In this document: in pieces, positions 34,845 through 43,382 of the stretch
How positions within the stretch are numbered: position 1 is the first letter of the stretch
Layout: each line of letters starts with the position of its first letter
Origin: an uncultured Sphingomonadales bacterium
GTDB taxonomy: Bacteria > Pseudomonadota > Alphaproteobacteria > Sphingomonadales > Sphingomonadaceae
NCBI GenBank assembly: GCA_903832325.1
Contig: CAILBC010000040.1
Span: forward strand, 1 to 59,612
Reading direction: 5' to 3'
Length of the DNA stretch: 59,612 bases
Notes under the pieces: model-generated
Database searches by the model: none
Told to the model about the DNA's origin: nothing
The model's input: the letters and a program-made list of their open reading frames with translations, nothing else
Translations under genes and position numbers: made by a program

Positions 34845-36770
34845 GTGGCCCTTGGCGGTGTGCGCAGATCCCCGGGCAGGCTGACGCTGGGCGTGACCGG
34901 CCATCGGGAGGCCAATGCCGCGTTTCGCGCCAACCGCGCCGCGATCCTTTCGGCGATCGACACCATTCTGGATCTCGCGCAGGCGGGCTGTGACCGTGCC
35001 GGCTTGCGCGGCTGCGTGATATCGCCGCTGGCGCAGGGCACCGATATCGAAACCGCGCGGCTGGCCGTGGCACGCGGCTGGGATTTGCGCGCGCCGCTGC
35101 CGTTTGGCGTTGCGGTGAACAGTGCCGTGAATATCGACGATCCGGCCGAACGTCTGGCGCTGATCGATGGCGGCGAACCGGGTCCGGAAGCGCGGGCGCT
35201 GGCCACGGCAATGCGTGATCTGGCGGGGCAGGCGCGGTGCCTGCAACTGGCCGAGGACGATGCCACCGCCATCGCGCTGATCCGCGCCTGCGCCGCCGGC
35301 GATGCTGATGCCGGTTATGATCAGGCTGGCTATGATCAGGCCGCTGCCGCGCTGGGCGCGCTGGTGTCGGACCATGCCGCCGATGCGGCGCGGATCGTAA
35401 TCGATCACGCCGATCTGCTGCTCGCGGTGTGGGACGGTTTCAGCCCCGGCGGCACCGGCGGCACGCGGCATACCATGGCCACCGCGCTCGCGCTTGGCCT
35501 GCCGGTGCTGTGGATCGATGCGCGCGCGCCCGATCGCCGGGCGCTGCTGACCGTGCCCGAAGATCTGGCGCGCGTGGCCGATCCGCGCCACCTGCTCGAT
35601 ACGGCGGGGCTGGCGGACTGGTTTGGCGGCATCGACGGCGCCGTGACGGAAAGCGCCGGGCTGGATCGCGAACGCGATGACAGGTCCAGCCCCTGGCTGA
35701 TGCGCGGCTATCGCTGGATCGAACACAGGCTGGGCGGCACGGGGCCGCATGGCGGGCCGGTGCATGCGCCGCTGGCCGAACGGCTGCACGCGCTGCCCGA
35801 TCTGCCCGACGGGTTCGTTGCCGCGATCGAGCGCGAAGTGATTGCCCGGTTCGATCGTGCCGATCGCGTGTCGACCCGGCTGTCGGATATCTATCGCGGC
35901 GGCATGGTGCTGAATTTCGTGGCCTCGGCGGCGGCGATCCTGGCCGGGGTATCCTATCTGCCGCTGACCGGGGGGCAGGTGAAATGGCCCTTTGCGCTGA
36001 TCGAATTCGTGCTGCTGGTGGGCATTGTTGCCACCACTGCGGTGGCGCAGCGCCGCCGCTGGCACGCGCGCTGGTTTGCGACGCGGCGGCTGGCCGAATA
36101 TCTGCGCCACGCGCCGGCGCTGCTGCTGCTGGGGCTGGGCCGCGCCGCGGGCACCTGGCCGCGCGGGCATGACAAACCCGATTCCGGCGCAAACTGGCCC
36201 GAAATCGATGCGCGCGCGGCGATTGAGCGCGTTGGCCTGCCAACGATGACAATCACCCCGGCCTATCTGCGCGCAGTGCTCGATCAGATCCTGCGCGTCC
36301 ATGCCGAAGACCAGGAAGCCTATCACCGTGCCAAGGCCGGGCGGCTGACGCGGGTGCATCACCGGCTGGATGCACTGGCCGAAACCGCGTTCAAGCTGGC
36401 GATGGCAACGGTTGCGCTCTATCTGCTGATCACGCTGGGTGCGGGCCTTGGCGTTCTGGGCGAAGATATGCCCCACGCGGTGTCAAAGCCGTTCACGTTT
36501 CTGGGGGTTGCCTTTCCGACATTCGGCGGGGCGCTGTCGGGCATCCGCTATTTCGGCGATTTCGAACGCTTTGCCGGCATTTCCGAAGTAGCCGCGGAAA
36601 AGCTGGCGCATGTGCGCGAACGGATCGAGGCCTGCCTGTCGCGCACATCAGGCAGCCTGCGCCACGGCGAAGTGGCCGATCTGGCCATGGCGCTCGATGC
36701 CATCGTGATCGACGAACTGGAAGAATGGCAGGCGGTCTTTGCCAACAAGGCGATTACGGTGCCCGCCTGA
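34845..36770 (+). CDS. SLOG-domain protein with C-terminal 2TM/SLATT-like membrane module
   Basis: A protein of about 641 residues. The N-terminal part has SLOG/LOG-type nucleotide-binding motifs: LTLGVTGHRE (about residue 13), CVISPLAQGTD, and AVWDGFSPGGTGGTRH (PGGxGG-type loop at about 201-206). A middle-to-C-terminal part has four hydrophobic segments (about 353-373, 382-401, 516-536, 549-568) and RWHARWFATRRLAEYLR, reminiscent of SLATT/DUF4231-type effectors. SLOG binds nucleotide-derived ligands and SLATT modules are proposed membrane effectors. Start chosen: GTG at 34845 after GGAG; TTG 34830 and GTG 34842 are alternatives. Confidence 0.75.
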   Translation: MALGGVRRSPGRLTLGVTGHREANAAFRANRAAILSAIDTILDLAQAGCDRAGLRGCVISPLAQGTDIETARLAVARGWDLRAPLPFGVAVNSAVNIDDPAERLALIDGGEPGPEARALATAMRDLAGQARCLQLAEDDATAIALIRACAAGDADAGYDQAGYDQAAAALGALVSDHAADAARIVIDHADLLLAVWDGFSPGGTGGTRHTMATALALGLPVLWIDARAPDRRALLTVPEDLARVADPRHLLDTAGLADWFGGIDGAVTESAGLDRERDDRSSPWLMRGYRWIEHRLGGTGPHGGPVHAPLAERLHALPDLPDGFVAAIEREVIARFDRADRVSTRLSDIYRGGMVLNFVASAAAILAGVSYLPLTGGQVKWPFALIEFVLLVGIVATTAVAQRRRWHARWFATRRLAEYLRHAPALLLLGLGRAAGTWPRGHDKPDSGANWPEIDARAAIERVGLPTMTITPAYLRAVLDQILRVHAEDQEAYHRAKAGRLTRVHHRLDALAETAFKLAMATVALYLLITLGAGLGVLGEDMPHAVSKPFTFLGVAFPTFGGALSGIRYFGDFERFAGISEVAAEKLAHVRERIEACLSRTSGSLRHGEVADLAMALDAIVIDELEEWQAVFANKAITVPA

Positions 36771-36809
36771 AGGGCGCCGACCCGATACCGATTTTGCGGA
36801 GCGAGACTG

Positions 36810-37466
36810 ATGACTTTTCCCGTGACCGAGCGCAGCCGCATCCGCCGCATGCACGAACGCGGCAGCCATGCGTCAGAGGCGGTACATGCCGTGCTCGATG
36901 CCGCGCCGCTGTGCCATGTCGGCTATGTGATCGATGGCGAACCTTATGTGACGCCCACGCTGCACTGGCGCGTGGGTAACCGGGTCTTTTGGCACGGATC
37001 GGCGGCCAGCCGGTTTCTGCGCAAGATCGAGGGGCAGCGCGTGTGCATGACGGTCAGCCTGATGGATGGCTATGTGCTGGCGCGGTCGGCCTATAACCAT
37101 TCGGTCAATTACCGGTCGGCGATGGTGTTTGGCCGCGCGCAGATCATGACCAACCCCGATGATATTGCCGCGGCGCTGCGCCACATGGTCGATGATTTCT
37201 TTCCCGGCCGCTGGAACACCTTGCGCACGATGAGCGCGCAGGAACTGAAAGCGACCAGCGTGCTGTGGATGGATATCGAGGAAGCCAGCGTGAAAGACCG
37301 CGCGGCGCCGCCGGGCGATGCGGACGAGGCCGATTTTCCGGTCTGGGCCGGGGTGCTGCCGATGACCACCACGATGGGCGCGGCCGAACCGGCGCCGGGG
37401 CCACACCAGGACCTGCCTCTGCCCGAAGAACTGGCACAGCTGATCGCATCCGGGCGCTTGCGGTAA
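36810..37466 (+). CDS. Pyridoxamine 5'-phosphate oxidase-family FMN-binding protein
   Basis: A 218-residue split-barrel flavin-binding protein: MHERGSHASEAVHAVLDAAPLCHVGYVIDGEPYVTPTLHW, then VFWHGSAASRFLRKI and the NHSVNYRSAMVFGRAQ strand. Family members are oxidoreductases, heme-related or F420/FMN proteins; the reaction is unknown. Starts 39 bp after the SLOG gene in the same direction, so could be co-transcribed, though relation to that system is not evident. A 41-bp gap separates it from the YCII-domain gene. Confidence 0.87.
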   Translation: MTFPVTERSRIRRMHERGSHASEAVHAVLDAAPLCHVGYVIDGEPYVTPTLHWRVGNRVFWHGSAASRFLRKIEGQRVCMTVSLMDGYVLARSAYNHSVNYRSAMVFGRAQIMTNPDDIAAALRHMVDDFFPGRWNTLRTMSAQELKATSVLWMDIEEASVKDRAAPPGDADEADFPVWAGVLPMTTTMGAAEPAPGPHQDLPLPEELAQLIASGRLR

Positions 37467-37507
37467 CCAGGTCAAGCCAGCCGGTTTTCACGAGGGGAGA
37501 GCATGCC

Positions 37508-37864
37508 ATGCCACAGTTTCTTGCCGTGTTTACCGGGGGGCCGGACAGTCCGGCGATGGCGCGCTGGGCGCTGTTGACCGACGAACAGCGCAGCGCGCGC
37601 CAGATCGAAGGGATGGCGCAGTGGAACGCCTGGGTAGAGGCGAACGCGGCGGCGATCGTGATGCTGGGCGGGCCGCTGGGCGCGGTACTGCGCGTGTCGG
37701 ATGCTGGCACAGAGGCGACACACAACCCGATGTCGGCATTCAGCGTGGTGAGCGCCGACAGCCACGAAGCGGCGGCCGCGCTGTTTGAAAACCACCCGCA
37801 TTTCAGCGTGTTTCCCGGTGACGGGGTGGATGTGATGCCGGTCATGCCCGTGCCGGGGCGATGA
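37508..37864 (+). CDS. YCII-domain protein
   Basis: A 118-residue protein of the YCII/DGPF fold (dimeric alpha-beta barrel-like): MPQFLAVFTGGPDSP, QWNAWVEANAAAIVMLGGPLG, AFSVVSADSHEAAAALFENHPHFSVFPG. Functions in the family are mostly unknown; some are chlorocatechol-associated or regulatory. The start is the ATG with GAGGGGAGAGC upstream. Its stop abuts the stop of the convergent LysR gene with no gap. Confidence 0.82.
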   Translation: MPQFLAVFTGGPDSPAMARWALLTDEQRSARQIEGMAQWNAWVEANAAAIVMLGGPLGAVLRVSDAGTEATHNPMSAFSVVSADSHEAAAALFENHPHFSVFPGDGVDVMPVMPVPGR

Positions 37865-38746
37865 TTACAACCCGGCTTTGATCATCCAGTCGTGGAACAG
37901 CCGCACCGGGCGCGATTGCAGCGCGCGCGGGCGGCACACGAACCAATAGCTGTAGGGGCTGTCGACTTCGATGTCATAAATCCGCGCCAGCCGCGAATCG
38001 TGGCTGCGCGTGAAATGGTCATCGTGCATGATCGCGATGCCCAGGCCCTGCGCGGCGGCTTCGAGAATCAGCTGGCCCGAATCGAAATGGTCCACCGCTG
38101 CCGGCTCCAGAGTTTCCAGATGGAGCGTGCGTTTCCACGCCTCGAAACTGGCGGGCAGATCGTTGTGGATCAGAAAAGTCTGCTTTGACAGCTTGCCGAT
38201 ATCGGGCCGGTCACCCAGTTGCGCGGCCAGTTCGCGGTTGGCGATGGCATAGACGCGGTTGTGATCCAGCCGCACCGCGTGGAGCGCGGCATCGGGCCCT
38301 TCGGACAGGATGATCGCGGCATCGATCGTATCGCCCAGCTTCGTTTCGGCGGCATGGCCGCTGTCGATATCGATGTGCAATTGCGGATGCAGCCGGCGCA
38401 GTTCGGCCAGCCGGGGAAACAGGCGCTGGCTGCCAAACAGCGGCAGCACCCCCAGCCGCAGCCGCAGCACGCGCCCGGTATCGATCAGCCGCTCGATGCG
38501 ATCGGCCATTTCATCGATCAGCGGGGCGACAGCGTCATAGAGCACCTGGCCCTCTTCGGTCAGTTTCAGCGCCTGGTGCTTGCGTTCGAACAGCGGCTTG
38601 CTGACGAATTCCTCCAGCGCGCCCAGCCGGCGCGACAGCGCCGAGGGGCTGAGCGCGAGTTCGGCCGCGGCGGTCTTGGCCGATCCGGCGCGGACCACGC
38701 GGATGAACGCCTCCAGCGATCGCAACGGGGGCAGGCGGCGGATCAT
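37865..38746 (-). CDS. LysR-type transcriptional regulator (GcvA-like)
   Basis: A 293-residue regulator. The N-terminal winged HTH reads PPLRSLEAFIRVVRAGSAKTAAAELALSPSALSRRLGALE (GcvA-type LPPLRAL start), followed by a substrate-binding domain beginning LRLRLGVLPLFGSQRLFPRL. Ligand and targets unknown. It converges on the YCII gene and lies just after the corC cluster's end; no obvious divergent target gene exists, because the upstream neighbour is on the same strand. Confidence 0.9.
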   Translation of the reverse strand: MIRRLPPLRSLEAFIRVVRAGSAKTAAAELALSPSALSRRLGALEEFVSKPLFERKHQALKLTEEGQVLYDAVAPLIDEMADRIERLIDTGRVLRLRLGVLPLFGSQRLFPRLAELRRLHPQLHIDIDSGHAAETKLGDTIDAAIILSEGPDAALHAVRLDHNRVYAIANRELAAQLGDRPDIGKLSKQTFLIHNDLPASFEAWKRTLHLETLEPAAVDHFDSGQLILEAAAQGLGIAIMHDDHFTRSHDSRLARIYDIEVDSPYSYWFVCRPRALQSRPVRLFHDWMIKAGL

Positions 38747-38810
38747 CGGGCCCCCATCGGCGGCGCTGTCATGTCATCGGCCCGGTTCAACACTTTGCAC
38801 GTCCCAAATG

Positions 38811-39749
38811 TCATGTTCCGCCGTCCTGATCGCGCGGTGCCGGGGCGTGAAGCCGCAGCCGGGTCAGCCGCCGCTCGTCGCCATCGGTCACTTCGATCCG
38901 CCAGCCGCTTTCGTGATCGAGCACCCGGCCGACCGGCGGCACTTCGCCGGCCAGCACCACGGCCAGCCCGCCCAGCGTATCGACATCCTCGTCCACAATG
39001 GCAAGGCGCGGGTCCACCCTTTTTCCCACGTCCTCCAGTTCGGCACGCGCGTCGACTTCCCACAGCCCTGCATCGACGCGGTGGATCAGATCGACCGGGG
39101 CATCATCATGTTCATCCTCGATTTCGCCGACGATTTCCTCGACCAGATCTTCGAACGTGATGATCCCGTCGGTGCCCGAATATTCGTCGATCACGATTGC
39201 CAGATGGGTGCGGCTGGTGCGCATGTCGCCCAGCACGTCGAGCGCGCCGCGCGCCTGCGGCACAAACAGCGGCTGGCGCATCAGGTGTGCCCAGTCGGTG
39301 GGAGCGGGGGCACCCTCCAGCGCCATGCGCGCGACAATCGGAAACAGATCCTTCACGTGGACCATGCCGACCACTTCATCGAGCGATTCGCCATAGACCG
39401 GCAGGCGGCTGTGGCCATGATCGGCAAACGCGGCGATCAGTTCGGCAAAGCTTGCGCCCGCCGGCACCGCCACGATCTGCCCGCGCGGTATCGCCACGTC
39501 ATCGGCATCGTGTTCGCTGAAATGCAGCAGGTTGCGCAGCATCTGCCGTTCCAGCGGGACAAGATCGCCGCTGACGTCGGGCGCGCCGCTGTCGCCTTCG
39601 TGTTCCTCGATCGCTTCCTCGATCTGCGCGCGCAGCGACTGGTCGTGGTCCGACCCCCGGAATATGGCCTTGACCATGCGCCACAGCGCGGGGGTACTGT
39701 CGCCTTCGCCCGACCGGTTTTCACCGCCGGACCCATTGCCCTCGGGCAC
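38811..39749 (-). CDS. corC: CBS/CorC-domain transporter-associated protein (CorC family)
   Basis: A 312-residue protein with two CBS domains (about residues 70-190; ENFADH-like GHSRLPVYGESLDEVVGMVHVKDLF and AIVIDEYSGTDGIITFEDLVEEIVGEIEDEHD) and a C-terminal CorC_HlyC domain. Members modulate Mg/Co efflux or membrane integrity. The start is a GTG at 39749 preceded by AAAGGAGAGCAGG, clearly better than the upstream ORF start. Last of the phoH-ybeY-corC cluster, 62 bp after ybeY. Confidence 0.92.
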   Translation of the reverse strand: MPEGNGSGGENRSGEGDSTPALWRMVKAIFRGSDHDQSLRAQIEEAIEEHEGDSGAPDVSGDLVPLERQMLRNLLHFSEHDADDVAIPRGQIVAVPAGASFAELIAAFADHGHSRLPVYGESLDEVVGMVHVKDLFPIVARMALEGAPAPTDWAHLMRQPLFVPQARGALDVLGDMRTSRTHLAIVIDEYSGTDGIITFEDLVEEIVGEIEDEHDDAPVDLIHRVDAGLWEVDARAELEDVGKRVDPRLAIVDEDVDTLGGLAVVLAGEVPPVGRVLDHESGWRIEVTDGDERRLTRLRLHAPAPRDQDGGT

Positions 39750-39811
39750 GTGCCTGCTCTCCTTTGACGAAGGACCTGCCGGGCGCAGGGGTGCGCCGGT
39801 TGTCCCCCCGA

Positions 39812-40342
39812 TCACGCATATGGGTCGGCCATGCCCAATAGTGCAAGCGCCTTCCGCTCCAAATCCTCCATTTCGGTGGCCTGCGCCTCGCCCGTCTCGT
39901 GATCATAGCCGGCAAGGTGGAGCAGACCATGGACAATCAGGTGGCTGGCATGCGTGGCAACCGCAACGCCTTTGTCCGCTGCTTCGCGCGTGCAGACCCC
40001 GTGGGCGAGGATCAGATCACCGAGCATGGCCGGGGCATCGCCGGCCCCGGCGCGCAACACTTCGTCGCGCGACAGCATTGGAAACGACAGGACATTGGTC
40101 GGCCGGTCCTTTGCCCGCCATTGCAGGTTCAGCGCGTGGACTTCGTCATCATCGGCCAGCACCAGGCTGACCAGTATCTGCGGATGGGCCAATTCGGGCG
40201 CGACCATGGCAGTGGCCCCGGCGGCGGCGGCGGCCAGCGCCTCCCAATCGGTGGCATCGCCCCATTGCGGATCAATATCGATATCCAGGCTGGGCGCCGC
40301 ATCGGATAACGGGCCCGGGGGGAACGGTTCCGGATCGGGCAC
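39812..40342 (-). CDS. ybeY: rRNA maturation endoribonuclease YbeY
   Basis: A 176-residue metal-dependent single-strand RNase that acts in 16S rRNA 3'-end processing and ribosome quality control. The zinc-binding motif H-x3-H-x5-H is visible as HLIVHGLLHLAGYDH, preceded by RPTNVLSFP and GDLILA. Translation starts at a GTG that overlaps the phoH stop by one base (TAGTG), so it is coupled to phoH. The N-terminal 20 residues are Pro-rich. Confidence 0.95.
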   Translation of the reverse strand: MPDPEPFPPGPLSDAAPSLDIDIDPQWGDATDWEALAAAAAGATAMVAPELAHPQILVSLVLADDDEVHALNLQWRAKDRPTNVLSFPMLSRDEVLRAGAGDAPAMLGDLILAHGVCTREAADKGVAVATHASHLIVHGLLHLAGYDHETGEAQATEMEDLERKALALLGMADPYA

Positions 40343-41430
40343 TAGGCAACATCCTGGGCGTCGGTGCCTTCATAGGCTTCGACAATGCGGCCAACGATGG
40401 GGTGGCGCACCACGTCGCCCGATCCGAACCGCACCGTGCCGATGCCGGCCACGCCCTCCAGCCGGCGCACCGCATCGGCCAGGCCGCTTGCGCTGACTCC
40501 GCCGGGCAGATCGACCTGGCGCGGATCGCCGCAGACCACCATGCGGCTGTTCTGGCCAAACCGGGTAAGAAACATCTTCATTTGTGCCGGCGTGGTGTTC
40601 TGCGCCTCGTCCAGGATGATGAAGGCATCGGCCAGCGTGCGCCCGCGCATGAAGGCAATCGGCGCGACTTCGATTTCGCCCGAGGCCATGCGCCGTTCGA
40701 CTTGTTCGGGCGGCATGCAATCATACAGCGCGTCGTAAAGCGGGCGCAGATAGGGATCGACCTTTTCCTTCATGTCGCCGGGCAGGAAACCCAGCCGTTC
40801 GCCCGCTTCCACCGCGGGGCGCGACAGGATCAGCCGCTGCACCGATCCGCTCATCAGTTGCGCGACTGCCTGCGCCACGGCCAGATAGGTCTTGCCGGTG
40901 CCGGCCGGACCCAGCGCAAAGATCACGTCATCGCGGACCAGCGCACGCATGTAATCGATCTGCGTTTTCGACCGCGGCGCGATCGTCTTGCGCCGGGTGC
41001 GGATCAGGATCGGCGGATTGTCCATCGGCGCGCCGGTGATGATCCCTTCGAGCGTCGGCTCGTTCGACATCGCGATCAACGCGTCAATCGCGCCGGCATC
41101 GATTTCGTGCCCCGATTGCAGCCGCTGGTGCATGCCGCGCAGCACGTCGCGCGCACGGGCCACCGCATCGTCGGGCCCTTCGAGCACGGCGCGGTTGCCG
41201 CGTGCGGAAATGTACACGCCCAGCCGGTTTTCGATCTGCACAAGATTGGTGTCGAATTGCCCGAACAGCGCGCCCAGCACGGTCTGTTCGTCAAATTCTA
41301 TCTCGATCCGGGCGCGGCGGTTCGCCTCGTTGCGGTGGGTGCCCTCATGCGTGGCACCATAGTGGCCGGTGGGTTCGCCACGCGGATCGCGATGCGCCTC
41401 GGTCGTGGCGCGGGGGAATTTACGGGCCAT
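40342..41430 (-). CDS. phoH: PhoH-family ATPase
   Basis: A 362-residue PhoH/PhoL ATPase, partner of YbeY in RNA metabolism. N-terminal KH-like region (VQIENRLGVYISARGNRAVLEGP) and P-loop ATPase: Walker A GPAGTGKTYLAVAQAV, Walker B AFIILDEAQNTTPAQMKMFLTRFG, and the GDPRQVDLP motif. The start is the ATG at 41430 preceded by AGGGAGACGC. It is followed by ybeY, as in most bacteria. Confidence 0.95.
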   Translation of the reverse strand: MARKFPRATTEAHRDPRGEPTGHYGATHEGTHRNEANRRARIEIEFDEQTVLGALFGQFDTNLVQIENRLGVYISARGNRAVLEGPDDAVARARDVLRGMHQRLQSGHEIDAGAIDALIAMSNEPTLEGIITGAPMDNPPILIRTRRKTIAPRSKTQIDYMRALVRDDVIFALGPAGTGKTYLAVAQAVAQLMSGSVQRLILSRPAVEAGERLGFLPGDMKEKVDPYLRPLYDALYDCMPPEQVERRMASGEIEVAPIAFMRGRTLADAFIILDEAQNTTPAQMKMFLTRFGQNSRMVVCGDPRQVDLPGGVSASGLADAVRRLEGVAGIGTVRFGSGDVVRHPIVGRIVEAYEGTDAQDVA

Positions 41431-41580
41431 GCGTCTCCCTTGGTTTGAGAGCACCAGATTATGCCCGGATGTGGCAGGCGCAAGACAGCCGGGCGTGAAA
41501 TTTGCCCGGTGCACGGCGATTTGCACAGCATGCTGTCCCAAATGTATCGCCCGGCACCCCGATTGGCCGGTTTTGCCCCT

Positions 41581-41634
41581 GCGGCGCCAGCCGCTGCTGC
41601 GAATATGGCGGCGCCAGCCGCTGCTGCGAATATG
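41581..41634. repeat. 27-bp tandem duplication
   Basis: Two identical 27-bp units (starting at 41581 and 41608) upstream of the small His-rich peptide gene and after the phoH start. Exact identity indicates a recent duplication. Confidence 0.85.
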
Positions 41635-41722
41635 GCGCGATCAGGCAATGACGGGGCGGCGGTGCCATGGCACTTTGCGCATCGGGCCATCGGCCTTTGT
41701 TGCCAGCAGGAGATCACCGATC

Positions 41723-41854
41723 ATGCGCAAAATTGTGTTTGCCGCCGTGGCCATCGCCAGTGTCGCAATCGCGCTGGCCCCTTCGCTGGCGGATGCGCGC
41801 ATGTCGCACCATCGCCATTATCACATGGGCAGAAGCCACCACCGCCATATCTGA
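41723..41854 (+). CDS. 43-residue exported His-rich peptide
   Basis: Starts MRKIVFAAVAIASVAIALAP, a clear signal peptide with SLADA cleavage region, and leaves a mature peptide of only about 18 residues rich in His and Arg (RMSHHRHYHMGRSHHRHI). An AGGAG lies just upstream (41709-41713). The His content suggests metal binding, but this is speculation. It sits alone between divergent phoH and convergent miaB. Confidence 0.6.
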   Translation: MRKIVFAAVAIASVAIALAPSLADARMSHHRHYHMGRSHHRHI

Positions 41855-41903
41855 TTGCAGGCGCCCCAGGTTGCGGCAGGGGACCGCGCCACCTGCCGAA
41901 TGG

Positions 41904-43238
41904 TCAGGCCGCCGGCTGCACCACGCGCCGGCCCGACAGCGAATTGGGGCCGGCCTCGATCAGATCGACCTCGACCAGATCGCCGATCGCGGCCTCGTCG
42001 CTGAAATGGACCGATTGCAGCCAGGGTGATTTGCCCAGCCATTGCCCCGGCTGGCGGCCGCGCCGTTCCACCAGCACGGTGCAGCGCCGGCCAACCGAAG
42101 CGCGGTTGAACGCCAACTGGTCACGGTTGATGCGGTCCTGCAGCCGCGCCAGGCGCTCGTCCATCACTTCGGGGGCGATCTGCCCGTCCATCGCTGCCGC
42201 CGGTGTGCCGGGGCGCGGCGAATATTTGAAGCTGAACGCCTGCGCATACCCGGCGGCATCGATGATCGCCAGGGTATCGGCAAATTCGGCCTCGGTCTCG
42301 CCGGGGAAGCCGACAATGAAATCGCCCGACAGCGCAATATCGGGGCGGGCCGCGCGCACCCGCTCGATCAGCCGCAGATAGCTTTCGGCGCTGTGGCTGC
42401 GGTTCATCGCTTTCAGCACCCGATCATTGCCCGATTGCACCGGCAGATGCAGAAACGGCATCAGCTTGGGATTGTCGGCATGCGCGGCGATCAGCGCATC
42501 GTCCATGTCGGCCGGATGGCTGGTGGTATAGCGGATTCGCGCCAGATCGGGAATGCGCGCCAGCGCCTCGGCCAGGCCCGCCAGCCCGATCGCCCGCCCG
42601 CCAGGGGCCGCGCCGGTCCACGCATTGACATTCTGGCCCAGCAGCGTGATTTCGCGCGCGCCGCCATCGACCAGCGCCTGCGCCTCATCCACCAGATCGG
42701 CAAAGGGGCGCGAAATTTCCGCGCCGCGCGTATAGGGCACCACGCAATAGGTGCAGAACTTGTTGCAGCCTTCCTGGATGGTCAGGAACGCGGTCGGGCC
42801 CGATTTGCGCCGTTTGGGCAGCGCGGCAAATTTCGCCTCGGCCGGCATGTCGGTTTCGGTTTCGCGCCCGCCGGCCACGGCCGCCGCCACCATCTGCGGC
42901 AGGCGGTGATAGGCCTGCGGGCCAACCACCACGCGCACCGACGGCGCACGCGCCATGATTTCGGGCCCTTCGGCCTGGGCCACGCAGCCGGCCACCGCAA
43001 TCAGCGGGGTCGTGCCGTCTTCGCGGCGCAGCCGGCCGATGTCGGAATAGACCTTTTCGGTGGCCTTTTCACGGATGTGGCACGTGTTCAGCACTACCAG
43101 ATCGGCGTTTTCGCGCACGTCGGTGGCGGTCATGCCTTCGGCCGTCAGCAGTTCGGCCATGCGTTCGCCGTCATAGACGTTCATCTGGCAGCCGAAGCTT
43201 TTGACATGAAAGGTGCGGGGCGGGGTGCGGGTCGACAT
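41904..43238 (-). CDS. miaB: tRNA-2-methylthio-N6-dimethylallyladenosine synthase
   Basis: A 444-residue radical SAM methylthiotransferase acting on A37 of tRNAs. N-terminal UPF0004 domain Cys residues (KSFGCQMN, LNTCHIR, VAGCVAQ) hold the auxiliary cluster; the radical SAM motif is CNKFCTYC; the TRAM domain follows (residues about 375-440). Family and length match MiaB rather than MtaB. A 144-bp gap containing an 18-bp repeat separates it from plsC upstream. Confidence 0.96.
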   Translation of the reverse strand: MSTRTPPRTFHVKSFGCQMNVYDGERMAELLTAEGMTATDVRENADLVVLNTCHIREKATEKVYSDIGRLRREDGTTPLIAVAGCVAQAEGPEIMARAPSVRVVVGPQAYHRLPQMVAAAVAGGRETETDMPAEAKFAALPKRRKSGPTAFLTIQEGCNKFCTYCVVPYTRGAEISRPFADLVDEAQALVDGGAREITLLGQNVNAWTGAAPGGRAIGLAGLAEALARIPDLARIRYTTSHPADMDDALIAAHADNPKLMPFLHLPVQSGNDRVLKAMNRSHSAESYLRLIERVRAARPDIALSGDFIVGFPGETEAEFADTLAIIDAAGYAQAFSFKYSPRPGTPAAAMDGQIAPEVMDERLARLQDRINRDQLAFNRASVGRRCTVLVERRGRQPGQWLGKSPWLQSVHFSDEAAIGDLVEVDLIEAGPNSLSGRRVVQPAA

Positions 43239-43307
43239 AGACCGCGCCCCTTACGGCAGAATCCGCCACCGCGCCACAGCGTTCCCGCGCCCCCGATCTT
43301 TCTGCTT

Positions 43308-43361
43308 CAATCCGGGTTTCTGGGTCAATCCGGGTTTCTGCGTCAATCCGGGTTTCTGCGC
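43308..43361. repeat. 18-bp tandem repeat, three copies
   Basis: Units starting CAATCCGGGTTTCTG at 43308, 43326 and 43344, differing only in the last bases, lie between plsC and miaB. They would be in the miaB 5' leader if it has its own promoter. Confidence 0.85.
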
Positions 43362-43382
43362 CAAACCGGCGCGGCATTCCGG

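Noticed and set aside
34440..36476. 678-codon minus-strand frame across the SLOG gene
   Set aside because: The plus-strand SLOG/2TM protein has clear motifs and membrane helices; the antisense frame overlaps it and the TIR 5' end with no recognisable domain.
41461..42381. A 306-codon plus-strand frame over the phoH-miaB junction
   Set aside because: It overlaps miaB antisense and contains translated tandem repeats; only the small signal-peptide frame at 41723 looks real.
43308..43361. Possible CRISPR-like array
   Set aside because: Three 18-bp units in direct tandem with no spacers.
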